Shown: positions 1-10,286 of the stretch, one piece after another | How the letters are laid out: each line of letters opens with the position of its first letter | Numbering within the stretch: the stretch's first letter is position 1 | Origin: Microvirga lotononidis | GTDB lineage: Bacteria; Pseudomonadota; Alphaproteobacteria; Rhizobiales; Beijerinckiaceae | Assembly: GCF_034627025.1 (NCBI RefSeq) | Contig: NZ_CP141048.1 | Coordinates: forward strand, 848,501-912,500 | DNA length: 64,000 bases | Direction of reading: 5' to 3' | Notes under the pieces: model-generated | Told to the model about the DNA's origin: nothing | Database searches by the model: none | What the model saw: the letters and a program-made list of their open reading frames with translations, nothing else | Translations under genes and position numbers: made by a program

Positions 1-156
1 CCGCAGAAAGAGGCGCTGACCGCCCTCGGCCGGCAGGCCCTGCACGCCGCGATCCTCGGGTTCGAGCATCCGCGCAGCGGGGAATTCCTGCGCTTCGAGA
101 GCCCCCTGCCCCCGGATCTGGACAGGCTTCTCGCAGCCTTGCGGGTAGAGACTTAG
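1..156 (+). CDS. RluA/RluD-type pseudouridine synthase, C-terminal end (partial)
   Basis: The window opens inside this gene; only the last 51 codons are present, ending in TAG. The visible peptide contains [18 protein letters not shown], which resembles the C-terminal strand of RluA/RluD-type 23S rRNA pseudouridine synthases, enzymes that isomerise uridines in large-subunit rRNA. The catalytic domain lies outside the window, so the call rests on the tail motif and on gene order: in many Rhizobiales an rluD-like gene lies directly upstream of rpoH in the same direction, as here. The exact subfamily cannot be told from this fragment. Confidence 0.7.
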   Translation, partial: PQKEALTALGRQALHAAILGFEHPRSGEFLRFESPLPPDLDRLLAALRVET

Positions 157-342
157 CGTCAATCGGTCGCAAAATCAGCTCACGCGGGCACCCTTGCGAG
201 TCTGGAGCGTTCACCACGTCTTGAAGCCTGACGCCTCTATTCGGACACGGTTGAACCGCTTATATAGGGGGCAGGGCGGCCGGCCATGGAGGGGGCCGCC
301 CCAGGCTTGCCTCGTGGTGAGGGAGCCAAAGGAGGAGAAAAG

Positions 343-1233
343 ATGGCTACAGCGCTTCCGGTGCTTGCCAATGAAGGGGGCCTTTCGCGCTATCTCGACG
401 AGATCCGTCGCTTCCCCATGCTTGAGCCGCATGAGGAGTACATGCTCGCCAAACGCTGGCGCGAGCACGGAGATCGCGAAGCGGCCCATAAGCTCGTGAC
501 GTCACATCTGCGCCTCGTCGCCAAGATCGCCATGGGCTATCGCGGCTACGGTCTGCCGATCGGCGAGGTCGTGTCGGAAGGCAATGTCGGCCTCATGCAG
601 GCCGTCAAGCGTTTCGAGCCCGACAAGGGCTTCCGCCTCGCCACTTATGCCATGTGGTGGATCAAAGCGGCCATTCAAGAGTACATTCTGCGGTCCTGGT
701 CCCTCGTGAAGATGGGCACCACGGCTAACCAGAAGAAACTGTTCTTCAACCTGCGCAAGGCGAAGGGCCGGATCTCCGCGTTCGAGGAAGGCGATCTGCG
801 CCCCGAGCACGTGAAGCAGATCGCCACGCAGCTCGGCGTCACCGAGCAGGACGTGGTGGACATGAACCGCCGTCTCGGTGGCGACTCGTCCCTCAACGCG
901 CCTTTGCGCGATGAGGGCGAAGGTGGCGGCGAATGGCAGGATTGGCTGGTCGACAACAGCCAGAGCCAGGAGCAGGTGCTCGTCGAGGAAGAGGAAGGCC
1001 AGAACCGCCTGAGCGCTCTCCGCTCCGCGCTCTCCGTGCTCAATCCGCGTGAGCGCCGCATCTTCGAGGCGCGCCGCCTGTCGGACGATCCGATCACTCT
1101 CGAGGAGCTCTCCACCGAGTTCGGCGTGTCCCGTGAACGGGTCCGTCAGATCGAGGTTCGGGCGTTCGAGAAGGTGCAGGAAGCGGTCAAGAAGAACCTG
1201 ACCCAGATCGAGACCTCGTCGGCCGAGGCTTAA
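343..1233 (+). CDS. rpoH: RNA polymerase heat-shock sigma factor RpoH (sigma-32)
   Basis: This sigma-70 family factor directs RNA polymerase to heat-shock promoters. The 296-residue protein has sigma region 2 (about residues 50-120, with GEVVSEGNVGLMQAVKRF), the RpoH box QKKLFFNLR at 130-138 that separates RpoH from other sigma factors, and a C-terminal region 4 helix-turn-helix (EFGVSRERVRQIEVRA). An in-frame ATG at 286 exists, but the ATG at 343 is preceded by a strong AAAGGAGG ribosome site, so I start there. Chaperones it would control (dnaK, dnaJ, grpE) lie further along. A CTTGAA at 220 and a TATATA at 261 lie upstream but do not form one well-spaced promoter. Alphaproteobacteria often have two rpoH paralogues; which one this is cannot be decided here. 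Confidence 0.97.
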   Translation: MATALPVLANEGGLSRYLDEIRRFPMLEPHEEYMLAKRWREHGDREAAHKLVTSHLRLVAKIAMGYRGYGLPIGEVVSEGNVGLMQAVKRFEPDKGFRLATYAMWWIKAAIQEYILRSWSLVKMGTTANQKKLFFNLRKAKGRISAFEEGDLRPEHVKQIATQLGVTEQDVVDMNRRLGGDSSLNAPLRDEGEGGGEWQDWLVDNSQSQEQVLVEEEEGQNRLSALRSALSVLNPRERRIFEARRLSDDPITLEELSTEFGVSRERVRQIEVRAFEKVQEAVKKNLTQIETSSAEA

Positions 1234-1248
1234 GCCTCGGGCCTCGGA

Positions 1249-1273
1249 CCCAAAAGTGGACACCACTTTTGGG
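1249..1273. repeat. Perfect 11-3-11 inverted repeat after rpoH
   Basis: CCCAAAAGTGG, three bases, then CCACTTTTGGG. It starts 15 bases after the rpoH stop and lacks a T-tract, so it is not a standard terminator. From memory, similar hairpins are scattered between genes in rhizobia and methylobacteria (inference). It may act in mRNA 3'-end stability. Confidence 0.6.
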
Positions 1274-1309
1274 ATTCATCCGATGCTTTAGCCGAGCCTT
1301 CGAGCCATT

Positions 1310-1345
1310 AAAAAAGCCGCGCAGGATGCGCGGCTTTTTTGTTGT
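1310..1345 (+). terminator. Intrinsic terminator of rpoH (probably bidirectional)
   Basis: Stem GCCGCGC (1316-1322) pairs with GCGCGGC (1328-1334) around a 5-base loop, with six A before and six T after. The A and T tracts allow termination of rpoH from the left and of the minus-strand gene ending at 1361 from the right. Confidence 0.9.
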
Positions 1346-1360
1346 CGAAGATGAGCTGGA

Positions 1361-2554
1361 CTATTGCCATTGATTGAAGGCGTCGTTGAGGATTTGGGTG
1401 CCGGACCCGCCCTTTTCGAAGCTCAGGATGGCGCGTTGGCCGGAGGCCATGCGAACCGGCAGGTCGATCCAGTTGCGGCGCACGAACAGCTGGGTGTTGC
1501 GGGCGATATCGACCTGCAAGTTCGAAAGGCCGATCAGGAAGAGGTTCTCGCGCACCGGCACCGGCAGCCCGGCCACGGGCGTCCCACGAGCCGCTTCCTC
1601 ATCCTTGAACTGCAGCAATCCCACGTCCCGGATGACGCGGTTCGCATCGCCCTGGCGGGTGGTGAAGGTGAGTTCGACCGTGTGCGAGGCGGGCAGCGTG
1701 GTGTCGAGGTTGCGCCTCAGCACCATGCGCATGGTCAACCCGGCGTCGGGCACCTCGATCAGCGCGCTGACCGCCTTCTCGAGAGGCTGGCCCTGGCCGG
1801 GATTCACATCCTCCAGACGCCACGTGACGCGTCCCACCTGCGCCTTCGGAGTCTGCGGATTGGTCGGGTCCTCTTCATAGAACACCGCGCGCTGCACCGC
1901 GCCCGCCTCCTGACGGGGTGCCGTGGCGGGAGCGGTCGCGGGAGGAGCCTGGCCGCCGACACGCTCGTTGATCTTGGCATCGGCCGGAGGGGCCGGCTGC
2001 TGCGGCGCCTCGGCGACGGGGGCTTCGGGAGCGAGATTTTCCGGTCTGTCGCGCCACAGGAACGCGAAGGCCGCGATGGCCGCGATCACAAGCGCCAGCA
2101 CCGACCCGAAGATGATGGTCCGCGTCCGGCCCTTGTTCTGCATGGCCGGATGGGGACGGCTGTCGATTTTGGGACGCGCCACCGCAGGCTCGGCATAGGC
2201 CTCTTCGGCTTCTTCCTGTCCGGCAGCGTGGGGAGCGGGCGCACGCAGGCCGTGGACCGCGCCTGGCCCCCGGGCCCCCGCGGGGGCCGGCTGATCCTCC
2301 GCCAGCATGTCCGAGAAGGCGTCGGCGTCGAAACCGGCCGGCGGTGCATTGTAATCCGCCTCGACGCGGGTGATCGCCTCGTCCAGGGAACGGCTCTCCC
2401 GCTGGATCTCCGCCTCGCTCAGAGGCGGATTGAGGGAACGCAGCTGCGCGATCAGAGCCGTGCGGGCGCGCTCGTAGACGGCGCGCCGCTTATCGGGATT
2501 CTGCTCGGGCAAGCCTTCGACGGCTCTTGCGATGAGAGGGTAATAATCTGCCAT
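1361..2554 (-). CDS. Hypothetical single-pass membrane protein
   Basis: 397 residues. The N-terminal 70 residues are charged and probably helical (contains YYPLIARAVEGLPEQNP), followed by a proline- and alanine-rich linker. One transmembrane segment (TIIFGSVLALVIAAIAAFAF, about residues 150-170) precedes another proline/alanine-rich stretch and a C-terminal soluble domain of about 170 residues. This suggests a bitopic inner-membrane protein with a periplasmic domain. I recognise no catalytic motif and no named function. The ATG at 2554 was chosen over an in-frame upstream codon because a GAGAGA ribosome-site-like sequence precedes it. It lies 34 bases downstream of purA on the same strand and may be co-transcribed. 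Confidence 0.8.
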   Translation of the reverse strand: MADYYPLIARAVEGLPEQNPDKRRAVYERARTALIAQLRSLNPPLSEAEIQRESRSLDEAITRVEADYNAPPAGFDADAFSDMLAEDQPAPAGARGPGAVHGLRAPAPHAAGQEEAEEAYAEPAVARPKIDSRPHPAMQNKGRTRTIIFGSVLALVIAAIAAFAFLWRDRPENLAPEAPVAEAPQQPAPPADAKINERVGGQAPPATAPATAPRQEAGAVQRAVFYEEDPTNPQTPKAQVGRVTWRLEDVNPGQGQPLEKAVSALIEVPDAGLTMRMVLRRNLDTTLPASHTVELTFTTRQGDANRVIRDVGLLQFKDEEAARGTPVAGLPVPVRENLFLIGLSNLQVDIARNTQLFVRRNWIDLPVRMASGQRAILSFEKGGSGTQILNDAFNQWQ

Positions 2555-2588
2555 TTCTCTCTGGGAATGACCCGCCGTGGCTCCGCCG

Positions 2589-3881
2589 TCAACCCTCAAA
2601 GGGGTTCTTCATGAGGATTGTGTCGTCACGCTCCGGCGAGGTCGAGAGCACGGCGACGGGCGCCCCGATCAGTTCCTCGATACGGCGGACATATTTGATG
2701 GCCTGCGCGGGCAGGTCGGCCCAGGAACGGGCCCCGGCGGTCGAGCCGCTCCAGCCCTCGATCTCCTCGTAGATCGGCTCGACGCGCGCCTGGGCGCCCT
2801 GGCTGGCCGGGAAGTAATCGATGGTCTCGCCATCGAGCTTGTAGCCGACGCCGATCTTGATCGTCTCGAAGCCGTCGAGGATGTCGAGCTTGGTGAGCGC
2901 GATGCCGTCGATGCCGGAGGTGCTGACGGTCTGGCGCACGAGCGTGGCGTCGAACCAGCCGCAGCGGCGCTTGCGGCCCGTGACCACGCCGAATTCCTTG
3001 CCCTTCTGGCCGATCAGTTCGCCGACCTCGTCGAACAGCTCGGTCGGGAACGGCCCCTCGCCCACGCGGGTCGTATAGGCCTTGGCGATGCCGAGCACGT
3101 AGCCGACGCCGCCCGGGCCCAGGCCCGAACCGGTCGCCGCCTGTCCGGCCACCGTGTTGGAGGAGGTGACGAAGGGATAGGTCCCGTGATCCACATCGAG
3201 CAGCGCTCCCTGCGCGCCCTCGAACAGGATGCGCTTGCCGGCGCGGCGCTGGTCGTCGAGCAGGCGCCACACGGCATCCATGTAGGGCAGCACCTTCGGA
3301 GCCACGGAGGCGAGTTCCTCGTAAATCGCGTCGGCGCTGAACTCGTCGAGGCCGAAGCCGCGGCGAAGCGCATTGTGATGGGTGAGCATGCGCTCGATCT
3401 TCTCCGGCAAGGACGAGAGATCGGCGAGGTCCATGAGGCGGATGGCACGGCGGCCGACCTTGTCCTCGTAGGCCGGGCCGATGCCGCGCTTGGTGGTGCC
3501 GATCTTCGTGCCGGCGCTGCCGCTTTCCCGCAGCGCGTCGAGCTCGCGGTGAACGGAGAGAATCAGCGTGGCGTTCTCGGCCACGCGCAGGTTCTCGCGG
3601 GTGATCGAGACGCCCTGCCCGGTGAGGCGCTCCACTTCGCCCGCCAGGGCATGCGGATCGAGCACGACGCCGTTGCCGATGACGGAGAGCTTGCCCGGAC
3701 GCACGACGCCGGAGGGCAGGAGCGAGAGCTTGTAGACCGTGCCGCCGATCACGAGAGTATGGCCGGCATTGTGCCCGCCCTGGAACCGCACGACCACGTC
3801 CGCCTGTTCGGACAACCAGTCGACGATCTTGCCCTTGCCCTCGTCGCCCCATTGGGCGCCCACGACAACCACGTTCGCCAT
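2589..3881 (-). CDS. purA: Adenylosuccinate synthetase
   Basis: PurA joins IMP and aspartate using GTP to make adenylosuccinate, the first committed step to AMP, in the cytoplasm. The 430-residue length is typical. The phosphate-binding loop GDEGKGK is at residues 12-18 with the catalytic Asp13, and His41 lies in GGHNAGHTL. The internal sequences [12 protein letters not shown] and [10 protein letters not shown] are also family hallmarks. The start codon is preceded by a TGAGG-type ribosome site. An intrinsic terminator (3898-3925) ends only 16 bases before the start codon, so either purA has a short private promoter or it is controlled by read-through of an upstream leader transcript (see 3898-4311). 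Confidence 0.98.
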   Translation of the reverse strand: MANVVVVGAQWGDEGKGKIVDWLSEQADVVVRFQGGHNAGHTLVIGGTVYKLSLLPSGVVRPGKLSVIGNGVVLDPHALAGEVERLTGQGVSITRENLRVAENATLILSVHRELDALRESGSAGTKIGTTKRGIGPAYEDKVGRRAIRLMDLADLSSLPEKIERMLTHHNALRRGFGLDEFSADAIYEELASVAPKVLPYMDAVWRLLDDQRRAGKRILFEGAQGALLDVDHGTYPFVTSSNTVAGQAATGSGLGPGGVGYVLGIAKAYTTRVGEGPFPTELFDEVGELIGQKGKEFGVVTGRKRRCGWFDATLVRQTVSTSGIDGIALTKLDILDGFETIKIGVGYKLDGETIDYFPASQGAQARVEPIYEEIEGWSGSTAGARSWADLPAQAIKYVRRIEELIGAPVAVLSTSPERDDTILMKNPFEG

Positions 3882-3897
3882 CGTTCAAGCCTCACAT

Positions 3898-3925
3898 AAA
3901 AAAACCCCGGCGCAAGGCCAGGGTT
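3898..3925 (-). terminator. Intrinsic terminator immediately upstream of purA
   Basis: Read on the minus strand: AACCCTGGC, loop CTTGC, GCCGGGGTT, then a run of T (seven consecutive in total). The stem is nine pairs with one G-T wobble. It points toward purA, whose start codon is 16 bases further on, so it must end a transcript that begins in the upstream gap. Confidence 0.8.
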
Positions 3926-4311
3926 GGGTCAAAAACCTTGCAAACCCTCATGGTGGATCGCGCGCCTCAGGTCAAGGCGGAATAAGCCTCGATCCCAACA
4001 TGATAGGCCGCACGCGCGGCGGGAATGTGTTTTCCGTTCTAAACCATGAAGCCAGCACCATCGGGCCCGCAGCTTGCGCTGCGAGCCGTCTGGTTCGAGG
4101 GAGGGTGCGTGGTGTCGCCCGGCTCGCTGTGAGTGTGAGAGTGGAAGAGCCGGACGGCGCCTCGCACGCGGTTCTTTTAGGCGTTGAGACTTGGACCAGC
4201 ACAGGGCTGCCAAGGGCCTCCGGCCGCAGGGGTGCGAAGCCCACGACCGGACCGCTTCCCGCCCCACACTGGCTGACGCCTCGCGAGCGCGCCCCTCGGC
4301 GGGCGGGAATG
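3898..4311 (-). ncRNA. Candidate structured RNA or purA leader
   Basis: A minus-strand promoter (4318-4346) and an intrinsic terminator (3898-3925) bracket about 410 bases that hold no convincing gene. The interval contains stable hairpins, for example CGCAGC-GCAA-GCTGCG (a GNRA-type loop, near 4068-4083) and a long pairing of TTCCCGCCC with GGGCGGGAA around 4257-4309. I could not match it to RNase P RNA (no AGGAAAGTCCGGGC core), tmRNA (no ANDN tag), SRP RNA or a tRNA. It could be an independent small RNA or a regulated 5' leader whose terminator attenuates purA. The location and signals are seen in the sequence; the RNA itself is inferred. Confidence 0.45.
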
Positions 4312-4317
4312 CACAAC

Positions 4318-4346
4318 GATATAGCCAAGCCTATCCGCCCCGTCAA
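4318..4346 (-). promoter_or_regulatory. Sigma-70-type promoter upstream of the purA leader/RNA
   Basis: On the minus strand, -35 TTGACG (4346-4341), exactly 17 bases, then -10 TATATC (4323-4318). Predicted start of transcription is near 4311. It is one of the best-matching promoters in the window. Confidence 0.65.
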
Positions 4347-4389
4347 GAACAAAGTGAGAACATAACGTTCGCCCAGTCATGCTCTTCAT

Positions 4390-4495
4390 GTCATCACCTC
4401 CCCGGACTCGATCCGGGGATCAGCGCCGGCGATCCCGATTGGACAAGCGCGGCGCTTCACAGCATCGGGATGGACGGGACAAGCCGGACCATGAC
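4390..4495. repeat. Long palindromic intergenic repeat, copy 1
   Basis: It starts GTCATCACCTCCCCGGACT, passes a GGACAAGCGCGGCGCTTCAC core and ends CCGGACCATGAC. It has the same design as copies at 13290, 22051, 28093 and 46984: a GTCATGGCC-type end, a CCGG-rich arm, an AAGCGC core and the complementary arm ending GATGAC. It sits between purA and the ada-like gene. Confidence 0.7.
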
Positions 4496-4641
4496 GTGGC
4501 GGGTGTCATCTCCAGGGCAACCAAATCACCTGTCCAATCGCCCCCACGAGGCTCCCCTGCGTCCTGCGCCTGGCGCCACAGAAATCGGGTGTCGCCCGCC
4601 TCACCGGCTCGCTAGGATGAGCGTCAATCAGGATGAGAGCC

Positions 4642-5550
4642 ATGCTGGATACGCTACGCGACATCACCATCGAACCCGGCGCGATCACCGTGCCGGACGA
4701 GCCGCATTCGGATTACGAGCGGGTGCGCCGGATCATCGCCTATATCTCCGAGCGCTGGCGCGATCAGCCCTCCCTGGAGGCGATCGCCGACCATGTGGGC
4801 CTCTCCACCACCCATGTGCACCACCTCTTCCGCCGCTGGGCGGGACTGAGCCCGAAGGCTTTCCTGCAGGCTCTGACCCTCGACAACGCCAAGGCGCTGC
4901 TGGCCGATTCCGCCAGCGTGCTCGACGCCACCTACGAGGTCGGCCTTTCGGGACCGGCCCGGCTGCACGATCTCTTCGTGACTCACGAGGCCATGACCCC
5001 GGGGGATTACCGGACGGGCGGCGCGGGCCTGACCATGCGCTACGGCTTCCACCCCTCCCCGTTCGGCGAGGCGGTTCTGATCGCCACCGAAAGGGGCCTT
5101 GCGGGACTCGGCTTCGTGGATGACGGCGACCGCCAGGCGGCGCTATCGGACCTGACCCGGCGCTGGCCCAAGGCTACCTATGTGGAGGACGAGGCCGCCA
5201 CCGCCCCGCTGGCGCGGCGCATCTTCAACCCGACGCAATGGCAGGCGGAGCAGCCTCTGCGGGTGGTCCTCATCGGGACGGATTTCGAGGTCCGGGTCTG
5301 GCAGACCCTGCTGCGCATCCCCCGCGACAAGGCCACCACCTATTCCGACATCGCCCGCCATATCGGAAAACCGTCGGCCTGCCGGGCGGTCGGCGCGGCC
5401 GTGGGCAAGAACCCGGTCTCCTTCGTGGTCCCCTGCCACCGGGTCCTCGGCCGTTCCGGGGCGCTCACGGGCTATCATTGGGGGCTCACCCGCAAGCAGG
5501 CGATCCTGGGGTGGGAAGCGGGGCAGACCCTGGGCGGGAAAGCGGCTTAA
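4642..5550 (+). CDS. ada: Ada-like bifunctional AraC regulator / O6-methylguanine-DNA methyltransferase
   Basis: This protein repairs O6-alkylguanine by transferring the alkyl group to its own cysteine. About 302 residues. An AraC-type helix-turn-helix region lies at about residues 25-125 (ISERWRDQPSLEAIADHVGL; LFRRWAGLSPKAFLQALTL). The C-terminal methyltransferase domain carries the catalytic PCHRV at about 264-268 and the helix motif KPSACRAVGAAVGKNP. The N-terminal zinc/cysteine phosphotriester domain of E. coli Ada is missing, so methyl-phosphotriester sensing as in E. coli is not expected. ATG codons exist at 4633 and 4642; the second has an AGGA eight bases upstream and is preferred. 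The stop overlaps the convergent gene by 4 bases. Confidence 0.92.
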   Translation: MLDTLRDITIEPGAITVPDEPHSDYERVRRIIAYISERWRDQPSLEAIADHVGLSTTHVHHLFRRWAGLSPKAFLQALTLDNAKALLADSASVLDATYEVGLSGPARLHDLFVTHEAMTPGDYRTGGAGLTMRYGFHPSPFGEAVLIATERGLAGLGFVDDGDRQAALSDLTRRWPKATYVEDEAATAPLARRIFNPTQWQAEQPLRVVLIGTDFEVRVWQTLLRIPRDKATTYSDIARHIGKPSACRAVGAAVGKNPVSFVVPCHRVLGRSGALTGYHWGLTRKQAILGWEAGQTLGGKAA

Positions 5551-5951
5551 GGTTCGGCGGAACGGCCTTCTCCGCCCATGGCCTTCGGGTCGCTCCAAGC
5601 AGGGGAGCTGGACAGCCCCGCCGTGCTCGGCGGCAGCACCGCGCATTGCGTCACATGGAACACGCTGTTGTCGACCCTCTGGTAGGCACGGCCACACCAA
5701 TGCCCGCCGCCCGTCTGTCCGGCATCTCCGAGCAGGCTCCGGTACTGGATCGTGTAACCCGGGACCTCGACCCATTCCCCGTCGACGAGCATCTGCACGC
5801 CGGTCGGGGTCACCCGGTAGGGCGCCGGGCGGCAATCCTGTTCGCTGCAGCAGCTGTTGCCCCAGGAATCCAGCAGGTGGGAATAGATATCGTGGGCCTG
5901 GGCTGGGGAAGCCAATCCCATTGCGATCAGAGCAAGGACGATCTGGACCAT
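5547..5951 (-). CDS. Small secreted hypothetical protein
   Basis: 134 residues from the ATG at 5951, which has a GGAAG ribosome site. A signal peptide (MVQIVLALIAMGLASPAQA) is followed by HDIYSHLLDSWGNSCCSEQD, so the mature protein starts with a His-Asp and a Cys-Cys pair. Further cysteines occur in CGRAYQ and TQCAVLPP, which would allow disulfides in the periplasm. I recognise it as a type of short rhizobial secreted protein without a known function. It is convergent with the ada-like gene. Confidence 0.75.
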   Translation of the reverse strand: MVQIVLALIAMGLASPAQAHDIYSHLLDSWGNSCCSEQDCRPAPYRVTPTGVQMLVDGEWVEVPGYTIQYRSLLGDAGQTGGGHWCGRAYQRVDNSVFHVTQCAVLPPSTAGLSSSPAWSDPKAMGGEGRSAEP

Positions 5952-6320
5952 CGGCCGCTTCCACAAGGAGCAGGTACGCGGCGCTCGCGAGAAGGTCGGG
6001 GAACGCCACGAACCTCGATTCTACCGCAGGACCGGAGACGAGGATACCCGGCAAGTTCCGCCAGGAATTTGAGGAACTGCCGAGCTGCAAACCCTGGCCG
6101 CTCCTCCATTGCAGCCATGCAACAGACGCAGGATCCGACGAATTGAGGCATTCTAGCCTTCAGGATTGTCTTGCAGGCCCGAATGCCCCTTCTTATATCA
6201 GCGCCAGCATGGGGCACGGCTCGGGTTGAGCCGGTCCCGGCGTTCAGTCATCAACATGTAAGCCATGGGCCGGGCTGCTTTTAGGGCTCGGCGGTCTGCT
6301 TGAAAGTGAGGGATCCCGCC
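5952..6320. other. Intergenic region upstream of dnaK
   Basis: About 370 bases without a convincing gene. The only notable signal is the dnaK promoter candidate at 6171-6199. No CIRCE inverted repeat (TTAGCACTC-N9-GAGTGCTAA) is present. Confidence 0.6.
6171..6199 (+). promoter_or_regulatory. Candidate dnaK promoter
   Basis: TTGCAG (6171-6176), 17 bases, TATATC (6194-6199), about 120 bases before the dnaK start. A C precedes the -35 (CTTGCAG), so the -35 also resembles a sigma-32 site (CTTG). The -10 fits sigma-70 better than the CCCAT-type sigma-32 box. Confidence 0.4.
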
Positions 6321-8237
<1,917 letters not shown>

Positions 8238-8262
8238 AGCGATGCGCCTCTTCTGAAGAATT

Positions 8263-8296
8263 CGGCACCCGGTTTCGTGACCGGGTGCCGTTTTCA
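8263..8296 (+). terminator. Terminator between dnaK and dnaJ
   Basis: Perfect 10-base stem CGGCACCCGG (8263-8272) / CCGGGTGCCG (8281-8290) with an 8-base loop and a four-T tail. The short T-tract suggests partial termination, which would keep DnaK more abundant than DnaJ. Confidence 0.75.
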
Positions 8297-8350
8297 TGAA
8301 ACGAGCTTCAAACACCCATGACCAATCCACCGACCGCTTCCCGCGATGTT

Positions 8351-8379
8351 CTGGAAAAGGCTTCCAGAGCCTTTTCCAG
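8351..8379. repeat. Perfect 12-5-12 inverted repeat between dnaK and dnaJ
   Basis: CTGGAAAAGGCT, TCCAG, AGCCTTTTCCAG. No T-tract follows, so it is a second hairpin in the dnaK-dnaJ gap rather than a classical terminator. It may mark an RNA processing site or a dispersed mini-repeat. Confidence 0.6.
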
Positions 8380-8444
8380 TGCAGCGCATGCAAAGAGGTC
8401 CGGCACAATGATGGAGCCCATAGACGCTCCGAGGGGCGCCTGAC

Positions 8445-9596
8445 ATGTCCAAGCGCGATTACTACGAGGTTCTCGGCGTCGCGAAGACCGCGACCGAGGC
8501 GGAAATGAAATCCGCCTTCCGCAAGCTCGCGATGCAGTACCACCCGGACCGCAACCCGGGGGACCACGAGGCCGAGATCAAGTTCAAGGAAATCAACGAG
8601 GCCTACCAGACCCTCTCCGACGGCCAGAAGCGCGCGGCCTACGACCGCTACGGCCATGCGGCCTTCGCCAACGGCGGCGCCGGGGCCGGCGGCCCGGGCT
8701 TCGGCGGCGACTTCTCCGACTTCATGTCGGACATCTTCGAGAACTTCTTCGGCGATGCCACCGGACGCGGCGGCGGACGGGGCCGGGGCACGGGCGGGCG
8801 CGAACGCGGCGCCGACATGCGCTACAACCTGGAAATCTCCCTCGACGAGGCCTTCAACGGCAAGACCGCCGAGCTGAAGATCCCGACCTCCATCACCTGC
8901 GAGGCCTGTTCGGGGAGCGGCGCGAAGCCGGGCTCCAAGCCCAAGACCTGCCCCACCTGCGGCGGTGCGGGCCGGGTGCGGGCGACCCAGGGCTTCTTCT
9001 CCATCGAGCGCACCTGCCCCAACTGCCACGGGCGCGGCGAGGTCATCGACGACCCCTGCGGCCAGTGCGGCGGCGCGGGCCGCGTCACCCGGGAGCGCAC
9101 GCTCTCGGTCAACATCCCGGCGGGCGTCGAGGACGGCACGCGCATCCGCCTCGCGGGCGAGGGCGAGGCCGGCCTGCGCGGCGGGCCCGCGGGCGACCTC
9201 TACATCTTCCTGTCCCTGAAGCCTCATCCGTTCTACCAGCGCGACGGGGCCGACCTGTTCTGCCGGGTGCCGATTTCCATGGTGACGGCGGCACTGGGCG
9301 GCGAGTTCAGCGTTCCGACCCTGGGCGGCACCGATGCGCTCGTGAAGGTTCCCGAGGGCACCCAGACCGGCAAGCAGTTCCGCCTGAGGGGCAAGGGCAT
9401 GCCGGTGCTGCGCTCGCGGGACGTGGGCGACCTCTACATCCAGGTTGTTGTGGAAACTCCGCAGAAGCTCACCAAGCGGCAGCGCGAGCTGCTGACGGAG
9501 TTCGACCAGGAATGCTCCAAGGAAAACCATCCGGAGAGTTCGGGCTTTTTCTCCCGTTTCCGGGAGTTTATCGACGGGCTCGGTGGATCAACCTAA
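8445..9596 (+). CDS. dnaJ: Chaperone protein DnaJ (Hsp40)
   Basis: Co-chaperone that delivers substrates to DnaK and stimulates its ATPase. 383 residues, type I architecture. The J domain (1-70) has HPD at 33-35, then a Gly/Phe-rich stretch (about 75-125). Four zinc-binding CxxCxGxG repeats ([32 protein letters not shown]) span about 148-215. The C-terminal substrate-binding domains follow. It lies about 200 bases after dnaK, and pmtA begins 66 bases after its stop. Confidence 0.98.
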   Translation: MSKRDYYEVLGVAKTATEAEMKSAFRKLAMQYHPDRNPGDHEAEIKFKEINEAYQTLSDGQKRAAYDRYGHAAFANGGAGAGGPGFGGDFSDFMSDIFENFFGDATGRGGGRGRGTGGRERGADMRYNLEISLDEAFNGKTAELKIPTSITCEACSGSGAKPGSKPKTCPTCGGAGRVRATQGFFSIERTCPNCHGRGEVIDDPCGQCGGAGRVTRERTLSVNIPAGVEDGTRIRLAGEGEAGLRGGPAGDLYIFLSLKPHPFYQRDGADLFCRVPISMVTAALGGEFSVPTLGGTDALVKVPEGTQTGKQFRLRGKGMPVLRSRDVGDLYIQVVVETPQKLTKRQRELLTEFDQECSKENHPESSGFFSRFREFIDGLGGST

Positions 9597-9662
9597 CTTG
9601 ACGGTCGTTTTCTTTGGATTCTAAACAGCCCGTGTGATCGGCATGATCGAGGGGACAGCTTA

Positions 9663-10286
9663 GTGCTTCAGTCGTTTCAACGGCCAACGGCCCGGAAAAG
9701 TCCCCTCAAGAAGGATCGCTTCCAGGACGAAGCGCGATTCCTGCGCTCCTGGCTCGAACGCCCCCTCGTCATCGGGGCCGTGACCCCTTCGGGCAAGATC
9801 CTGGCCCGGACCATGGCGTCCTATGTGGACCCGCGCATTCCCGGCCCCGTCATCGAGCTCGGCCCCGGCACGGGGCCGGTCACCGATGCCCTGATCCGGC
9901 GCGGCGTGGCGCAGGAGCGGCTGGTCCTGATCGAGTTCAACCCCGAATTCTGCCAGCTCCTGAAGCGCCGCTTCCCGAAGGCTACGATCATCCAGGGCGA
10001 TGCCTACGATCTCAAGGAAACGCTCTCCGGCATCCTGAAGGAGCCCGCGGCCGCGACCGTGTCGAGCCTGCCGCTCTTCACCAAGCCCATGGATCAGCGC
10101 CTGGAGCTCTTGGAAACCGCCCAGGAACTGATGAACCCCAACGCTCCGTTCATCCAGTTCACCTACGCGGTGGTGCCGCCGATCCCGGCGCGCTCGCAAA
10201 GCTACAAGGCCAGGGCCTCCAACCGGATCTGGCGCAACCTGCCCCCGGCCCGCGTCTGGGTCTACAACAAGGTCAACCATCCATGA
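9663..10286 (+). CDS. pmtA: Phospholipid N-methyltransferase (PmtA-like)
   Basis: SAM-dependent methyltransferase of the rhizobial PmtA type, which converts phosphatidylethanolamine stepwise to phosphatidylcholine at the membrane. 207 residues. The SAM-binding motif I is [19 protein letters not shown], and the early motif [18 protein letters not shown] and the acidic motif [12 protein letters not shown] follow the family pattern. The start is GTG at 9663 after a GAGGGGA ribosome site. The stop overlaps the pyrF start by 4 bases (ATGA), so the two are translationally coupled. The dnaJ-pmtA-pyrF order is known from rhizobia. Substrate is inferred from family; a KsgA-like rRNA methylase is less likely. 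Confidence 0.82.
   Translation: MLQSFQRPTARKSPLKKDRFQDEARFLRSWLERPLVIGAVTPSGKILARTMASYVDPRIPGPVIELGPGTGPVTDALIRRGVAQERLVLIEFNPEFCQLLKRRFPKATIIQGDAYDLKETLSGILKEPAAATVSSLPLFTKPMDQRLELLETAQELMNPNAPFIQFTYAVVPPIPARSQSYKARASNRIWRNLPPARVWVYNKVNHP

Noticed and set aside
3972..4352. A 126-residue minus-strand frame upstream of purA
   Set aside because: Its start lies upstream of the -35 box of the promoter at 4318-4346, it has no ribosome site, and its composition is not protein-like. The region is better explained by an RNA or leader.
6300..6320. TTG at 6300 as the dnaK start
   Set aside because: It would add seven residues before the highly conserved DnaK N-terminus; the ATG at 6321 gives the normal protein.
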